Below, in pieces: positions 49,881 to 58,323 of a DNA stretch of 64,000 nt. Each line of letters begins with the position of its first letter. Position 1 is the stretch's first letter. Position numbers and translations under genes: made by a program. This DNA comes from Fimbriimonadaceae bacterium (GTDB lineage Bacteria; Armatimonadota; Fimbriimonadia; Fimbriimonadales; Fimbriimonadaceae), in assembly GCA_019638775.1 (NCBI GenBank), contig JAHBTD010000002.1, positions 186,001-250,000 on the forward strand, given 5' to 3'. The notes under the pieces are model-generated. The model saw nothing but the letters and a program-made list of their open reading frames with translations, was not told the origin of the DNA and did no database searches.

Positions 49881-49964
49881 ATTTCCGATTTCCGATTTCC
49901 GATTTCCGATTTCCGATCTCTGATAGCTGATAGCTGATAGCTGATAGCTGATCACCGATCGCAA
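49881..49964. repeat. Heptamer tandem array, 12 units
   Basis: Five ATTTCCG, one ATCTCTG, four ATAGCTG, ATCACCG and ATCGCAA, all in one register, between two convergent genes and ending 2 bp from a stop codon. Confidence 0.9.
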
Positions 49965-49966
49965 TC

Positions 49967-50179
49967 CTACGCCGCTTCGTCTTCGATGGGGTCAATTCGA
50001 ACATCGCCAGCTGGCTCAGCGCTCTGGAAATCCCAGTTGTCGCAATCAAGGCGCTTGCAGAAGATCATGCGCTGGGTACCGCCGTCGGCAGCTTCAACGT
50101 CCGCCATCTTTGCAAAACGGCAGTCCATACACAACTCCGGCTCCAGCAGCCGGACAATTTTAAGATTTCTTCGTGCCAT
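49967..50179 (-). CDS. Small cysteine-rich protein, possible zinc-binding
   Basis: A 70-residue protein: MARRNLKIVRLLEPELCMDC, then CKRLDCDNWDF. The CMDC plus CKRLDC spacing suggests a four-Cys metal site, perhaps a zinc ribbon. The acidic tail ends IDPIEDEAA. ATG at 50179 is chosen because GAGGGTGTGC precedes it; a longer frame to 50227 would overlap non-coding DNA. No family recognised. Confidence 0.6.
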   Translation of the reverse strand: MARRNLKIVRLLEPELCMDCRFAKMADVEAADGGTQRMIFCKRLDCDNWDFQSAEPAGDVRIDPIEDEAA

Positions 50180-50289
50180 TTTGCACACCCTCTGAGCGCA
50201 ATTTGGAGCCAAACCGTCAAGGCTCATTGCTCGCCGTAAAGGTGTTTCCGTAAAACAACCGGGTCCGGTCCGGTTAGAATTACTTGGTT

Positions 50290-50955
50290 GTGGACGAAGT
50301 CGAAGGCAAACACCTGAACTATATGGATCGGCGCAGACAAGCTCTCGCCGAAATCAAGGAGGCTTGGAACCTCGAACACGTCGTGCAAGACCCCGGTTTG
50401 CGTGAGGTGTACGAAGATCTGCCTCGGGCTGCGGTCCGTCTGATTTGCTGCGCTTTGGGAAAGGACGTCAACCAAGGCGGGATCCTCCGACTTGCTGAGG
50501 CGTTTCGACTGGAGGCCGTCGACTACGAGCCGCCCTATGGCGAACCCTTTGATTTCACTGCCGCAAGCGGCGTGGAAACATGGCAGCCGCATCGGTGGAT
50601 CGACCCTTCAGCCGCCATTGAGCAGGCCAAAGAGAACGGGTACACCGTCTACGGGCTGACCTTAACCCCCACCGCCCAGGCCATTCAAAGTGTGCATTGG
50701 CAGTTTCCATGCGCAGTGGTCTTGGGTGAAGAGCAGAAGGGAATAAGCGATGAGGTCGCCGCGCTCTGCGACGCTCATGTCGGCATTCCAATGTACGGCA
50801 TGATCCCTTCGCTCAACGTCAGCACCGCCGCGGCAATCGCCGTCTTTGAAGTTATAAAGGCCTATTGCAACGTACACCCAGAGTTCGAGCCCGCTCGTAA
50901 CGCTAGCCGCCAACTGTTGAACCTAACCGAGGTTGAATATCGGTCTAATTTGTAG
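50290..50955 (+). CDS. SpoU/TrmH family RNA 2'-O-methyltransferase
   Basis: A 221-residue SPOUT enzyme that methylates a ribose in tRNA or rRNA using SAM. The three family motifs are seen: NQGGILRLAEAF (motif 1, normally NxGxxxRxA), VVLGEEQKGISDEV (motif 2) and GIPMYGMIPSLNVSTAAAIA (motif 3), forming the trefoil-knot SAM site. The N terminus is short and has no L30-like domain. GTG at 50290 is used; TTG at 50284 is possible. TAGAAT lies about 9 bp upstream. The target nucleotide cannot be told. Confidence 0.92.
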   Translation: MDEVEGKHLNYMDRRRQALAEIKEAWNLEHVVQDPGLREVYEDLPRAAVRLICCALGKDVNQGGILRLAEAFRLEAVDYEPPYGEPFDFTAASGVETWQPHRWIDPSAAIEQAKENGYTVYGLTLTPTAQAIQSVHWQFPCAVVLGEEQKGISDEVAALCDAHVGIPMYGMIPSLNVSTAAAIAVFEVIKAYCNVHPEFEPARNASRQLLNLTEVEYRSNL

Positions 50956-51041
50956 CCGAGAGAAACTTTCGGGCTGATTCGTCCGTTTTTTCCGATAGGG
51001 ACCAAAAGTCCCCGCGTAGTTTCTTGCGGGAACGCACGTCT

Positions 51042-51047
51042 TATACT
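51042..51047 (+). promoter_or_regulatory. -10-like TATACT for the outer-membrane protein gene
   Basis: TATACT lies about 90 bp before the start codon, giving a leader that holds a direct repeat and AGGAGG. No good -35 box was found. Confidence 0.4.
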
Positions 51048-51057
51048 TGTTGACGTG

Positions 51058-51111
51058 CTAGCCACAGAGGCAAGGCGAAACAATGGACAGCCTAGCCACG
51101 AAGGCAAGGCG
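51058..51111 (+). repeat. 20-bp direct repeat in 5' leader
   Basis: CTAGCCACAGAGGCAAGGCG (51058-51077) recurs at 51092-51111 with two mismatches, between the -10 box and the ribosome-binding site. Confidence 0.7.
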
Positions 51112-51135
51112 CACGCAAAGAACAGGAGGTTCTAA

Positions 51136-51687
51136 ATGAAGAAATTAGCATTTCTGGCCGCCGCGACTGTCGTCGCTGGTTCGGCCATGGCCGCAGAGTC
51201 GGCTAAGCCAAACATGATGATGGGCACAAACAAGTGGACCATCAACGTCGGTATCGGATTCCCGGCCGGAGACCACAAAGATCTCGGCGTGGATACGCAG
51301 ATCATGGTCGGAGTCGACATGGATCTTGGCCCATTGAGCTATGGCTCGCAAGGCACGTCCTATGTTGGCCTTGGCTACATGTTCGGCAGCGGCGACTCTG
51401 ATCTCGATACACGATCCTGGGGCGTCCACTATGGCGTTCGCTTCCCCCTCGGCAACAGCGGCCAGACATCTGCTCTGGGTGCATCAGCCCAGCTTGGTTA
51501 TTACAACACCGAGCTGAAGCAGGGCAGCGCAAAGGCCGACAAGTGGGCTCTTGGTGGTCAAGCTGCTCTCACATGGACCCCGCAGGGCCAGATGTGGAGC
51601 CTGAACTTTGGCTACTACTTCATGCCGGAAGTTGAGGGTGTCAACAATAACGGCTGGTTCGTAGGAGCAAGCTTCCGCGCGAAGTAA
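51136..51687 (+). CDS. Outer-membrane beta-barrel protein, hypothetical
   Basis: A 183-residue protein with signal peptide (MKKLAFLAAATVVAGSAMA) and alternating beta strands with Tyr/Phe girdles: WTINVGIGFPAGDHKDLGVD, TSYVGLGYMFGSGDSDLDT, WGVHYGVRFPLGNSG, WSLNFGYYFMPEVEGVNNN, ending WFVGASFRAK with the C-terminal aromatic/charged strand typical of barrels of eight strands. AACAGGAGG precedes ATG. A strong terminator follows, so it is probably expressed at a good level on its own transcript. Confidence 0.8.
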   Translation: MKKLAFLAAATVVAGSAMAAESAKPNMMMGTNKWTINVGIGFPAGDHKDLGVDTQIMVGVDMDLGPLSYGSQGTSYVGLGYMFGSGDSDLDTRSWGVHYGVRFPLGNSGQTSALGASAQLGYYNTELKQGSAKADKWALGGQAALTWTPQGQMWSLNFGYYFMPEVEGVNNNGWFVGASFRAK

Positions 51688-51705
51688 GCCGAAAGCAACG
51701 ACCTC

Positions 51706-51738
51706 AAGACGGCTGCGATCTAAGATCGCAGCCGTCTT
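51706..51738. terminator. Bidirectional rho-independent terminator
   Basis: A perfect 15-bp stem AAGACGGCTGCGATC / GATCGCAGCCGTCTT with loop TAA, then GTCTTT. It serves the beta-barrel gene and also covers the last codons of the convergent transporter gene. Confidence 0.9.
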
Positions 51739-53111
51739 GTCTTTAGAGGATCGTTTCTGAGTATCTTTGGCCCGCGAGCCTGAGCCGTTCGCCAAGCGCC
51801 AACCAGCACAAAGAGCTCAGCCGCCAACGAAAGGGTCATCGCAATCGCGGCGACCGCTACACTCGGCAGAGATGTCTGAACGCCAATGGCCAGCGAAGCG
51901 ATCAGTGTTGCTACGCCAACGATATTCGCCTGAAAACGCGACGTTGTGTAGTGGTAAAGCGTAAGCGCCCCTCGGAGATAAGACTGCAGCGCACCGATGA
52001 GCGGCTGCAAACAAAGCGCGAAAAAGGCGATATGCGCGGTTGCGGCCAAAGCGGGTTTCTTCATGATGTGGATGAAGAACTGCTTGTCCAGCCCGGACAA
52101 GCATAGGAACACGATTGCACCCGTAGCATAAAGCCCAACCAGTAGACAGAAGCGCCGGAGCGTCTCGCGCTCTTCCGCCGTCTTGCCAAGCGTAATCACA
52201 ACCTCCGGCAGCGCAAAAACAAAGCTCCTCGTAAGGAATCCAAGCGTCATCGCAACTTGCCAGGCCGCCAGACTCGACGTCTTGTTGGGCATCATCGAGA
52301 TCGCCGCGACGATGATCGGAAAGGCGGCGAGTGCAATCATCGTGGTGAGCGTAAGCGGAGAGTGAAACCGCACCAACTGCGCAATCGTTAGCTCTTGCTC
52401 GCCCGGCTCTGGGTGAATCTCCCGAAGCTTGGCAACGGCTGGCCTGCTTACGATGTGGACATAGACCATTTCAACGAGAACCGACGCAACGAGTGCCGTC
52501 GCGGTGATCACAATCCCGGAAAATGAACTCGTCAATAGAAGCACTATCGCAACCGATGCGATGGTGCAGAGCCGCAACCCCGTTCCATAACTGATCAAAC
52601 GCGTCATCCCGTTGCGGATCAGCACACCTTGCAGATATCTTCGCCAGCCAATAAACGCGCTCCACGGAATCATGATCGCCAGACCAACGCGCGTCGCCTC
52701 GGCAACCGGACGGTCCAGCCCCAGAATCGTGTAAGCAACAAGACCATACACTGGCGTAAGAACGATTATCGCGTGAACCGCTGTTACCCCAATCATCAAG
52801 TACCACACGAATCGACTCAGTTCGGCAAAGGCTTGTTTGTTCCGTGCCAGGGTCGTCGAAGTTGAAAGGAGGTCGATTACGGGGCTCTCCACAAAAAGCG
52901 CGAGCGCCATCATCGCGTTAAAGGCAGCGGTCAGGATGATGTCATTCGGGAGCTCGGCAATGACCCGAATAGAGATCGGCGATTCAATCGCCATCAGCAT
53001 CCACGATAGCCCGAGTGGAACGTAGAATTTGAGAATGTAGCCGTAGTTCAGGGGCGGGGCAGGAGGTTTGGACTCTTCAGGTTCTTGTTCGGTGACGACG
53101 GTTGAGTCCAT
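51720..53111 (-). CDS. MATE/ANKH-like multi-pass transporter
   Basis: A 463-residue inner-membrane protein with about twelve membrane segments. It starts with a Pro/Glu-rich cytosolic tail, then YGYILKFYVPLGLSWMLMAI. The spacing of segments and YLQGVLIRNGMTRLISYGTG and LRGALTLYHYTTSRFQANIV, halfway and near the end, look like the two repeated halves of MATE-superfamily proteins, closest in feel to the ANKH (progressive ankylosis) branch. Substrate unknown. Its stop lies inside the shared terminator stem. TACTAT is 18 bp before ATG. Confidence 0.65.
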   Translation of the reverse strand: MDSTVVTEQEPEESKPPAPPLNYGYILKFYVPLGLSWMLMAIESPISIRVIAELPNDIILTAAFNAMMALALFVESPVIDLLSTSTTLARNKQAFAELSRFVWYLMIGVTAVHAIIVLTPVYGLVAYTILGLDRPVAEATRVGLAIMIPWSAFIGWRRYLQGVLIRNGMTRLISYGTGLRLCTIASVAIVLLLTSSFSGIVITATALVASVLVEMVYVHIVSRPAVAKLREIHPEPGEQELTIAQLVRFHSPLTLTTMIALAAFPIIVAAISMMPNKTSSLAAWQVAMTLGFLTRSFVFALPEVVITLGKTAEERETLRRFCLLVGLYATGAIVFLCLSGLDKQFFIHIMKKPALAATAHIAFFALCLQPLIGALQSYLRGALTLYHYTTSRFQANIVGVATLIASLAIGVQTSLPSVAVAAIAMTLSLAAELFVLVGAWRTAQARGPKILRNDPLKTRRLRS

Positions 53112-53270
53112 GGCCTTGCTACAAACAGATAGTACCGAAACGAAATTCGGCCCAAGAGCCAGTAGGGAGTTTGGATTCTGTTTTACTGTCCGGGTGTTAT
53201 GCCACGCAGGACCCGACCCTGCTACTCCACCGAAATGAATGTAGCGCCAAAGCGTAACTGTCCAAACCGG

Positions 53271-54557
53271 CTACGCCACAGGAGGCAGATTGTGATGCGC
53301 GTTGCGCAGGTGGTGCTCCAAGCTGAACAGCTCGTCGATCTCTTCTGGCGTAAAGCGCGACTTCATATCCTCGTCGTTCGCCACACTGGTCTTGAAATCT
53401 TCACCGTCCCATGCCTTCGCCGCGTTTCGTTGGGCTACTTTGTAAGCGTCAGCCCGAGGCATCCCCTTGCCGACCAGCGCGACCATGATGTGCTCGCTAA
53501 AGACGAGATCGCCCATCTTGCGCAGGTTCGTCTTCATGTTCTCCGGCATCACCACGAGTCCAGTGAGGATGCGCGTGAGGCGGTTCAGCATGAAGTCGGC
53601 AAGGTGGAAGGTGTCGGGGAGGATGATCCGCTCCATCGACGAATTCGTAAGGTCGCGCTCGTGCCAGGTCGCGATGGTTTCCAGCATCGCATGAGCGTTT
53701 CCGCGCACGATGCGGGCCAGCCCGCAGACCGTTTCGGAGTTCCACGGGTTGCGCTTGTGCGGCATCGCCGAGCTTCCCGTCTGACCCTTGGCAAACTCCT
53801 CCTGAACCTCCAAAATCTCCGTGCGCTGAAGGTTGCGGAGTTCGGTAGCAATCCGCTCCAAGCCGCCCGCCATCACCGCGATGGTGCAAAGCAGGTTCGC
53901 AAGCCGGTCACGGTTGACGATCTGGGTACTGATGGGGTCGGCCTCAAGACCGAGCTTGGCAAGCACCCGCTTCTCCATGTCCGGCGAGACGTGGGCATGG
54001 ATGCCGACCGCGCCGCTGATCTTCCCAACCGCCACATCCTTTTGGCAAGCCTTGATGCGCTCAATATTGCGTTGAAGCTCGTGCCACCACCCCGCCGCCT
54101 TCGCTCCGAAGGTCACCGGCTCGGCGTGGATGGCATGGGTGCGCCCGATGCAGGGGGTGTCCTTGTGCTCGTCGGCAAGGCGCGCGATCTGCCTGCCCAG
54201 CTTGTCTGCCGACTCCAGAAGGACCGTACACGAGTCGCGGAGCATCATGCCAAGCGCGGTGTCGATCACGTCGTAGCTGGTGACGCCGAAGTGAATCCAG
54301 CGTCCGGCTGGGCCCACGTTCTCTTCCAGATTGCGTACGAAAGCCACCAGATCGTGGCGGGTTTCCAGTTCGATCTCGTCGCATCGCTCGATGCTGAACT
54401 TGGACTTCGTGCGGATGTCTTCCCAGTCGGGAGCGGGGATGACCCCGTCCTCAAAATAGACTTCGCAGATGGCGAGTTCGGCTTCGAGCCAGCGCTGATA
54501 CTTGGCCTGCCGGTCCCAAATGGCAGACATCGCGGGGGTGCAATAGCGATCGATCAT
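53271..54557 (-). CDS. purB: Adenylosuccinate lyase
   Basis: A 428-residue PurB, which releases fumarate from SAICAR and adenylosuccinate in purine synthesis. Family residues are MIDRYCTPAMSAIW at the start, FGVTSYDVIDTA, GRTHAIHAEPVTFG with the catalytic His, and the signature GSSAMPHKRNPWNSE with the flexible-loop Ser. Length is standard for the bacterial form. ATG at 54557 is preferred because upstream in-frame sequence up to 54791 does not look coding. The 233-bp divergent gap to the next gene shows no feature apart from its -10 box. Confidence 0.95.
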   Translation of the reverse strand: MIDRYCTPAMSAIWDRQAKYQRWLEAELAICEVYFEDGVIPAPDWEDIRTKSKFSIERCDEIELETRHDLVAFVRNLEENVGPAGRWIHFGVTSYDVIDTALGMMLRDSCTVLLESADKLGRQIARLADEHKDTPCIGRTHAIHAEPVTFGAKAAGWWHELQRNIERIKACQKDVAVGKISGAVGIHAHVSPDMEKRVLAKLGLEADPISTQIVNRDRLANLLCTIAVMAGGLERIATELRNLQRTEILEVQEEFAKGQTGSSAMPHKRNPWNSETVCGLARIVRGNAHAMLETIATWHERDLTNSSMERIILPDTFHLADFMLNRLTRILTGLVVMPENMKTNLRKMGDLVFSEHIMVALVGKGMPRADAYKVAQRNAAKAWDGEDFKTSVANDEDMKSRFTPEEIDELFSLEHHLRNAHHNLPPVA

Positions 54558-54777
54558 GGAAGGGTTTGAGGGTACCACGCGCATAACAGGACCGGCTGGG
54601 GCGAATTGGGAAACGATGAACGAGGAGTAATGAATACTGACTTTGGATGGGCACGGCGAAAGCAACGCCCCGCTATTAGCGAATAGCAGGAAATACGTGA
54701 AGGGAGGACAACACTCCGTCATCGCCTCACAACAAACTTCATCGTAAAACCAATGCACCTTGCATCCAAGATCATCG

Positions 54778-54783
54778 TAAACT
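54778..54783 (+). promoter_or_regulatory. -10-like TAAACT for serine hydrolase gene
   Basis: Ends 7 bp before the ATG at 54791. Confidence 0.45.
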
Positions 54784-54790
54784 AAACTCA

Positions 54791-55807
54791 ATGCTTACAA
54801 CCTTTCTCCTCACCGCTGTCCTATCTACAACCCAGACCTCAAACGCCGACCTCATGAAGCTCCTGCCCCAATGGCTCGCCGACGAGGGCGCCGTAGGGGT
54901 TTCCGTTGCCGTCGTCGCCGACAACCACCAATGGCAGGCCACCTCAGGCTGGGCCGACCGAGAAAATCAGAAGCCAGTCCAAGCGACAACAGTCTTTCGA
55001 CTCGGCTCAGTCAGCAAGCAGATCGCCGGCACAGCGGCAATCCAACTGGTGGACCAAGGAAAGCTCAACCTTGATGTGAGCGTCACGAAGTACGTGGCCG
55101 GGTTCCCAGAACCCGATGGAACCGTGACCCTAAGGCAACTCCTCAGCCACACGTCTGGAATGAGACATTATCAAGTTCTAAAAAGGGAGAACCTCTTCGA
55201 GTTCACTCCAACCAATAAGGCGCTCGGAATGTTTATGAACGACCCACGAGTGGGGAAGCCCGGAGAGAAATACTCCTACAGCACCCATGCCTTCACCGTC
55301 GTCGTCGCAGCGGTTGAGAAAGCATCCGGCATGTCATACACCGATTACGTCCGCAAGAACATCTCCGGCGGATCGACGCTCGATTGTGAGCTGCTTAGCG
55401 ATTCAAAGCCCGCCCGAACTCAGCTCTATCGAAAGAACAAAGAGAAACCGGTGCTTGAAACGAAGCGCGAAGACAACAGTTGGAAGTTCGGCGGCGGCGG
55501 GTTGGAATCCACAGCCAGCGACCTCGCCAAGTTCGGCTACATGGTTGCCAAAGCCGAGGTTGTAACGCCTAAAGGCCGCGACGCGATGTGGACCAAGCAA
55601 AAAACCAGCGACGGTAAAGAGGTCAACTATGGCTTGGGCTGGGGCATCGGCGCCGATGGGATGATCCAGCACAGCGGAGGACAACAAGGCTGCTCGGCAT
55701 ATCTCCTCATCGACCCTAAGCGAAACATCAGCGTAGCCGTGATGAGCAACACAAACGGCATGGATGTTGGACGACTGGCCCGTGCGATCTTGAAGGATTG
55801 GAAGTAA
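54791..55807 (+). CDS. Secreted serine hydrolase (class C beta-lactamase family)
   Basis: A 338-residue S12-type hydrolase with a short signal (MLTTFLLTAVLSTTQ). Motifs: SVSK (SxxK) in LGSVSKQIAGTAA, Y-S-T in KYSYSTHAF at the YxN place, and HSG in IQHSGGQQGCSAY in place of KTG. It is related to but clearly different from the gene at 31228. Probably periplasmic peptidase or esterase; a beta-lactam substrate is not implied. Confidence 0.88.
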   Translation: MLTTFLLTAVLSTTQTSNADLMKLLPQWLADEGAVGVSVAVVADNHQWQATSGWADRENQKPVQATTVFRLGSVSKQIAGTAAIQLVDQGKLNLDVSVTKYVAGFPEPDGTVTLRQLLSHTSGMRHYQVLKRENLFEFTPTNKALGMFMNDPRVGKPGEKYSYSTHAFTVVVAAVEKASGMSYTDYVRKNISGGSTLDCELLSDSKPARTQLYRKNKEKPVLETKREDNSWKFGGGGLESTASDLAKFGYMVAKAEVVTPKGRDAMWTKQKTSDGKEVNYGLGWGIGADGMIQHSGGQQGCSAYLLIDPKRNISVAVMSNTNGMDVGRLARAILKDWK

Positions 55808-55829
55808 GAAAAGCTGGGTAAGGAACCCA

Positions 55830-56324
55830 ATGAGCACCGACGAAAAACAGACGGCCCAAACTCAACCGCCTAGAGAGTGGGACGAAGTTAACGACGAACG
55901 ACTGCAAGCGTATCACTACGATGAGCGTAGACAGCGGTCGATGCGTATCGTCTTGTCGAGTGGAATTGGCGCGATCTTTGTTTCTCTTGTATGGTTGTTC
56001 ATGAAGCTGTGGGTAGAGGAATTCTTTAACGCACATGGCCCTGTTATCTTGATAGTATCCATGATTGTCCTTGGAGTCGTATCCGTCATCGCACTTGCCG
56101 CGTTTGGGGAGCGCAGATCTGTCGATCAGTTGCTGGCGGGAGCGCTCTCCTTTTTCGTGCTGACGTTCGTTGTATGGTTTTTTTCGATTTCAGGAATAGA
56201 GTACTTGGCCCTCGGCCTGATGATTGGTTTGCTGCCCGCCTCTCTTGGAGTGTCAATCGGGCATGGGATCGTGTGTGTTCTGCCAAAGTTCTCTTCTCGC
56301 AACGGTGCTGCAAAGAAAGAATGA
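55830..56324 (+). CDS. Membrane protein, hypothetical
   Basis: A 164-residue protein with a charged N-terminal tail (about 1-38) and four membrane segments: IVLSSGIGAIFVSLVWLFM, VILIVSMIVLGVVSVIALA, LLAGALSFFVLTFVVWFFS and YLALGLMIGLLPASLGVSI. No family recognised. It follows the serine hydrolase by 22 bp and may share its transcript. Confidence 0.65.
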   Translation: MSTDEKQTAQTQPPREWDEVNDERLQAYHYDERRQRSMRIVLSSGIGAIFVSLVWLFMKLWVEEFFNAHGPVILIVSMIVLGVVSVIALAAFGERRSVDQLLAGALSFFVLTFVVWFFSISGIEYLALGLMIGLLPASLGVSIGHGIVCVLPKFSSRNGAAKKE

Positions 56325-56378
56325 CGGGTGGCGCTCCACAACGGAGCTAAAGCTCCATACGCCACAGGACCACTCAAG

Positions 56379-56384
56379 TAAACT
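56379..56384 (+). promoter_or_regulatory. -10-like TAAACT for transaldolase gene
   Basis: Ends 7 bp before the ATG at 56392. Confidence 0.45.
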
Positions 56385-56391
56385 CCCACAC

Positions 56392-57048
56392 ATGAAGTTG
56401 TTCGTCGACACTGGGGATATTGAAGAGGTACGTCAGGCTGCGGAGTGGGGGATTTTGGACGGCGTGACGACCAATCCCACGCTCATCGCCAAGTCCGGCA
56501 AAGGGTTCAAAGAGACCGTTCTCAAGATTTGCGAACTCGTCCCTGGTGGCGACATCAGCGCTGAGGTCGTCGCAACTGACTACGACACGATGCTCAAAGA
56601 GGCGCTAGAGATCGCAAGCTGGCATCCTCAGATCGTCGTCAAAGTTCCGCTCATCTCGCCTGGAGTGAGGCTTGTAAGCACCCTCACCGAGAAGGAAATC
56701 CGCACAAACGTCACCCTCGTATTCACCGTCACCCAAGCCCTCCTCGCCGCAAAAGCGGGAGCGACCTACATCAGCAACTTTGTGGGCCGCGTCGACGACA
56801 TCTCCGGCGATGGCATGGAAGCGGTTGCCGAGACGGTGAACATGGTGAGCACCTACGATTTCGACAGCGAAGTTTTGGTTGCGAGCGTTCGACATCCCCA
56901 ACATGTGGTGCAGTCGATGCAGGTCGGCGCCCACGTGGCGACAATGCCGTTCTCGATCATGAAGCAACTGTTTGGTCATCCGTTGACCGATAGCGGTTTG
57001 AAGAGATTCTTGGACGATTGGAATAAGGCCGGGCTAAGCATCTTTTAG
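56392..57048 (+). CDS. tal: Transaldolase (TalC/fructose-6-phosphate aldolase type)
   Basis: A 218-residue short transaldolase of the TalC/Fsa family in the pentose phosphate pathway. Family features are MKLFVDTGDIEEVRQAAEWG, DGVTTNPTLIAKSG, VVKVPLISPGVRLV with the Schiff-base Lys, NVTLVFTVTQALLAAKAGA, SNFVGRVDDISGDGM and VATMPFSIMKQLFGHPLTD. Transaldolase is more likely than aldolase but the two cannot be separated by eye. ATG at 56392 gives the exact family start and fits the -10 spacing; the frame open to 56224 upstream is not used. Confidence 0.95.
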   Translation: MKLFVDTGDIEEVRQAAEWGILDGVTTNPTLIAKSGKGFKETVLKICELVPGGDISAEVVATDYDTMLKEALEIASWHPQIVVKVPLISPGVRLVSTLTEKEIRTNVTLVFTVTQALLAAKAGATYISNFVGRVDDISGDGMEAVAETVNMVSTYDFDSEVLVASVRHPQHVVQSMQVGAHVATMPFSIMKQLFGHPLTDSGLKRFLDDWNKAGLSIF

Positions 57049-57060
57049 CCTTAATAAAAG

Positions 57061-58047
57061 ATGGAAGACAACAAGCTGAAGCGAAAGAGAAACGATGCGG
57101 CTTGTGTGTGGCGTGCAGGCGCGATTACTGCGGCTGCGGTTGGGTTGATCCTCGGGCTTGTTGCCTTTGCCATTGGAGGAATCAACCTTGAGTATTCGTT
57201 ATATTTCTTTGCACTTCTACCCCTGCTCGTGGGAATGATCGCCTCGGGCGTTCTTTCGATCTGGGGGTATTTTGGGTTCGATAAGCATCTCGGTGCTGGC
57301 CTTGTCGCTTGTGTACTTCTTTCTTTTGGCCTGTTGGTGTTTTCTTTCGAAGGGGCCATATGTCTGCTGATGGCAGCGCCCCTCATCCTCATCTCTATGT
57401 TTGTGGGAAGCGCGATCGGCTGCGCCATCTATAACTACATTGATGACTTCAAGAGACAAAGGATGAACGTTGCGGTACTGATTCTCGCGCTGCCGTTTGT
57501 GTCCGTACTAAATCAGCAGCTTGCTCCACCGCCTCAGAAGAACACGACTTCGACAGCGATTATCATTGACGCACCTGCCAACAAGATTTGGCCTTACTTA
57601 AACAACCTGCCAGATATCCCTGCGCCAAATGAGCTTTTGTTCAGAGCAGGGGTTGCCCACCCGGTTTCGACGCGAACATTGGGGAGCGGAGTTGGAGCAG
57701 AGCGGCATTGTGAACTTTCAACGGGCGACATGCCAGAGGTGATCACTCGCTACGAGCCGAACAAGCTGCTGGAGTTCAAGGTGCTGAAGACGCCTCCAAG
57801 CATGATTGAGATGAACCCGTTTGGAGAGGTTCATGCCGCGCACTTGGAGGGGTTCTATGAGTGCCGAATCGGACGGTTTGAGTTGATTCCGCTAGCCGAC
57901 GGAAGGACGAAAGTTGTCGGGACATCGGTCTATGAGCATCGCTTTGGACCGCGTTGGTACTGGACTTTGTGGACCGATAAGATCGTCCACGATGTGCATC
58001 TGCGCGTACTGCGAGAGGTCAAGAAAAGGGCAGAAGCGGAGGGATGA
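57061..58047 (+). CDS. Four-TM protein with C-terminal SRPBCC domain
   Basis: A 328-residue protein: four membrane segments (about 20-130), a link segment (VAVLILALPFVSVLNQQLAP), then an SRPBCC/polyketide-cyclase-like domain (about 160-328) with SRPBCC-type opening TAIIIDAPANKIWPYLNNLP, ITRYEPNKLLEFKVLKTPP and the end VVGTSVYEHRFGPRWYWTLW. The domain probably binds a hydrophobic ligand near the membrane. ATG at 57061 follows transaldolase by 12 bp. Function unknown. Confidence 0.8.
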   Translation: MEDNKLKRKRNDAACVWRAGAITAAAVGLILGLVAFAIGGINLEYSLYFFALLPLLVGMIASGVLSIWGYFGFDKHLGAGLVACVLLSFGLLVFSFEGAICLLMAAPLILISMFVGSAIGCAIYNYIDDFKRQRMNVAVLILALPFVSVLNQQLAPPPQKNTTSTAIIIDAPANKIWPYLNNLPDIPAPNELLFRAGVAHPVSTRTLGSGVGAERHCELSTGDMPEVITRYEPNKLLEFKVLKTPPSMIEMNPFGEVHAAHLEGFYECRIGRFELIPLADGRTKVVGTSVYEHRFGPRWYWTLWTDKIVHDVHLRVLREVKKRAEAEG

Positions 58048-58050
58048 GTT

Positions 58051-58162
58051 GAGAGATCAGAAATCCGATATCCGATATCCGATATCCGATCTCCCATCTC
58101 CCATCTCGGATCGCCGATCTCCGATTTCTGATTTCTGACAACTGATCGCCAATAGCTGATAG
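58051..58162. repeat. Heptamer tandem array, 16 units
   Basis: Sixteen 7-mers in register, drifting from CCGATAT through CCCATCT and CTGATTT to CTGATAG. It starts 3 bp after the upstream stop codon. Confidence 0.9.
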
Positions 58163-58182
58163 CTGGAGCCAGTCTCACCCTC

Positions 58183-58257
58183 CCTGTTCACGCTTCGCTA
58201 TGAACTTCCCTCCCTCAGAGGGAGGGACGGTGAACGGAGTGAACCGAGGGCGGGTGG
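58183..58257. repeat. G-rich palindromic element related to the trmFO insert
   Basis: CCCTCCCTC / GAGGGAGGG stem around one base (58208-58226), flanked by GTTCAC and GTGAACGGAGTGAAC; the latter motif is shared with the 63-bp repeats inside trmFO. Confidence 0.65.
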
Positions 58258-58303
58258 ATTACAGTTCGCAGTTTTGAAATCGGCTCGCCGACCTCTGCCC
58301 CCC

Positions 58304-58320
58304 TTACCACCCTTACAATC
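58304..58320. repeat. Short TTAC-phased repeat
   Basis: TTACCACCC TTACAATC, a short member of the TTAC-phased family, just before the end of the next gene. Confidence 0.45.
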
Positions 58321-58323
58321 AAC

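Noticed and set aside
54558-54791. N-terminal extension of purB to 54791
   Set aside because: The extra 78 residues are Cys-rich, lack family similarity and would overlap the promoter of the divergent gene.
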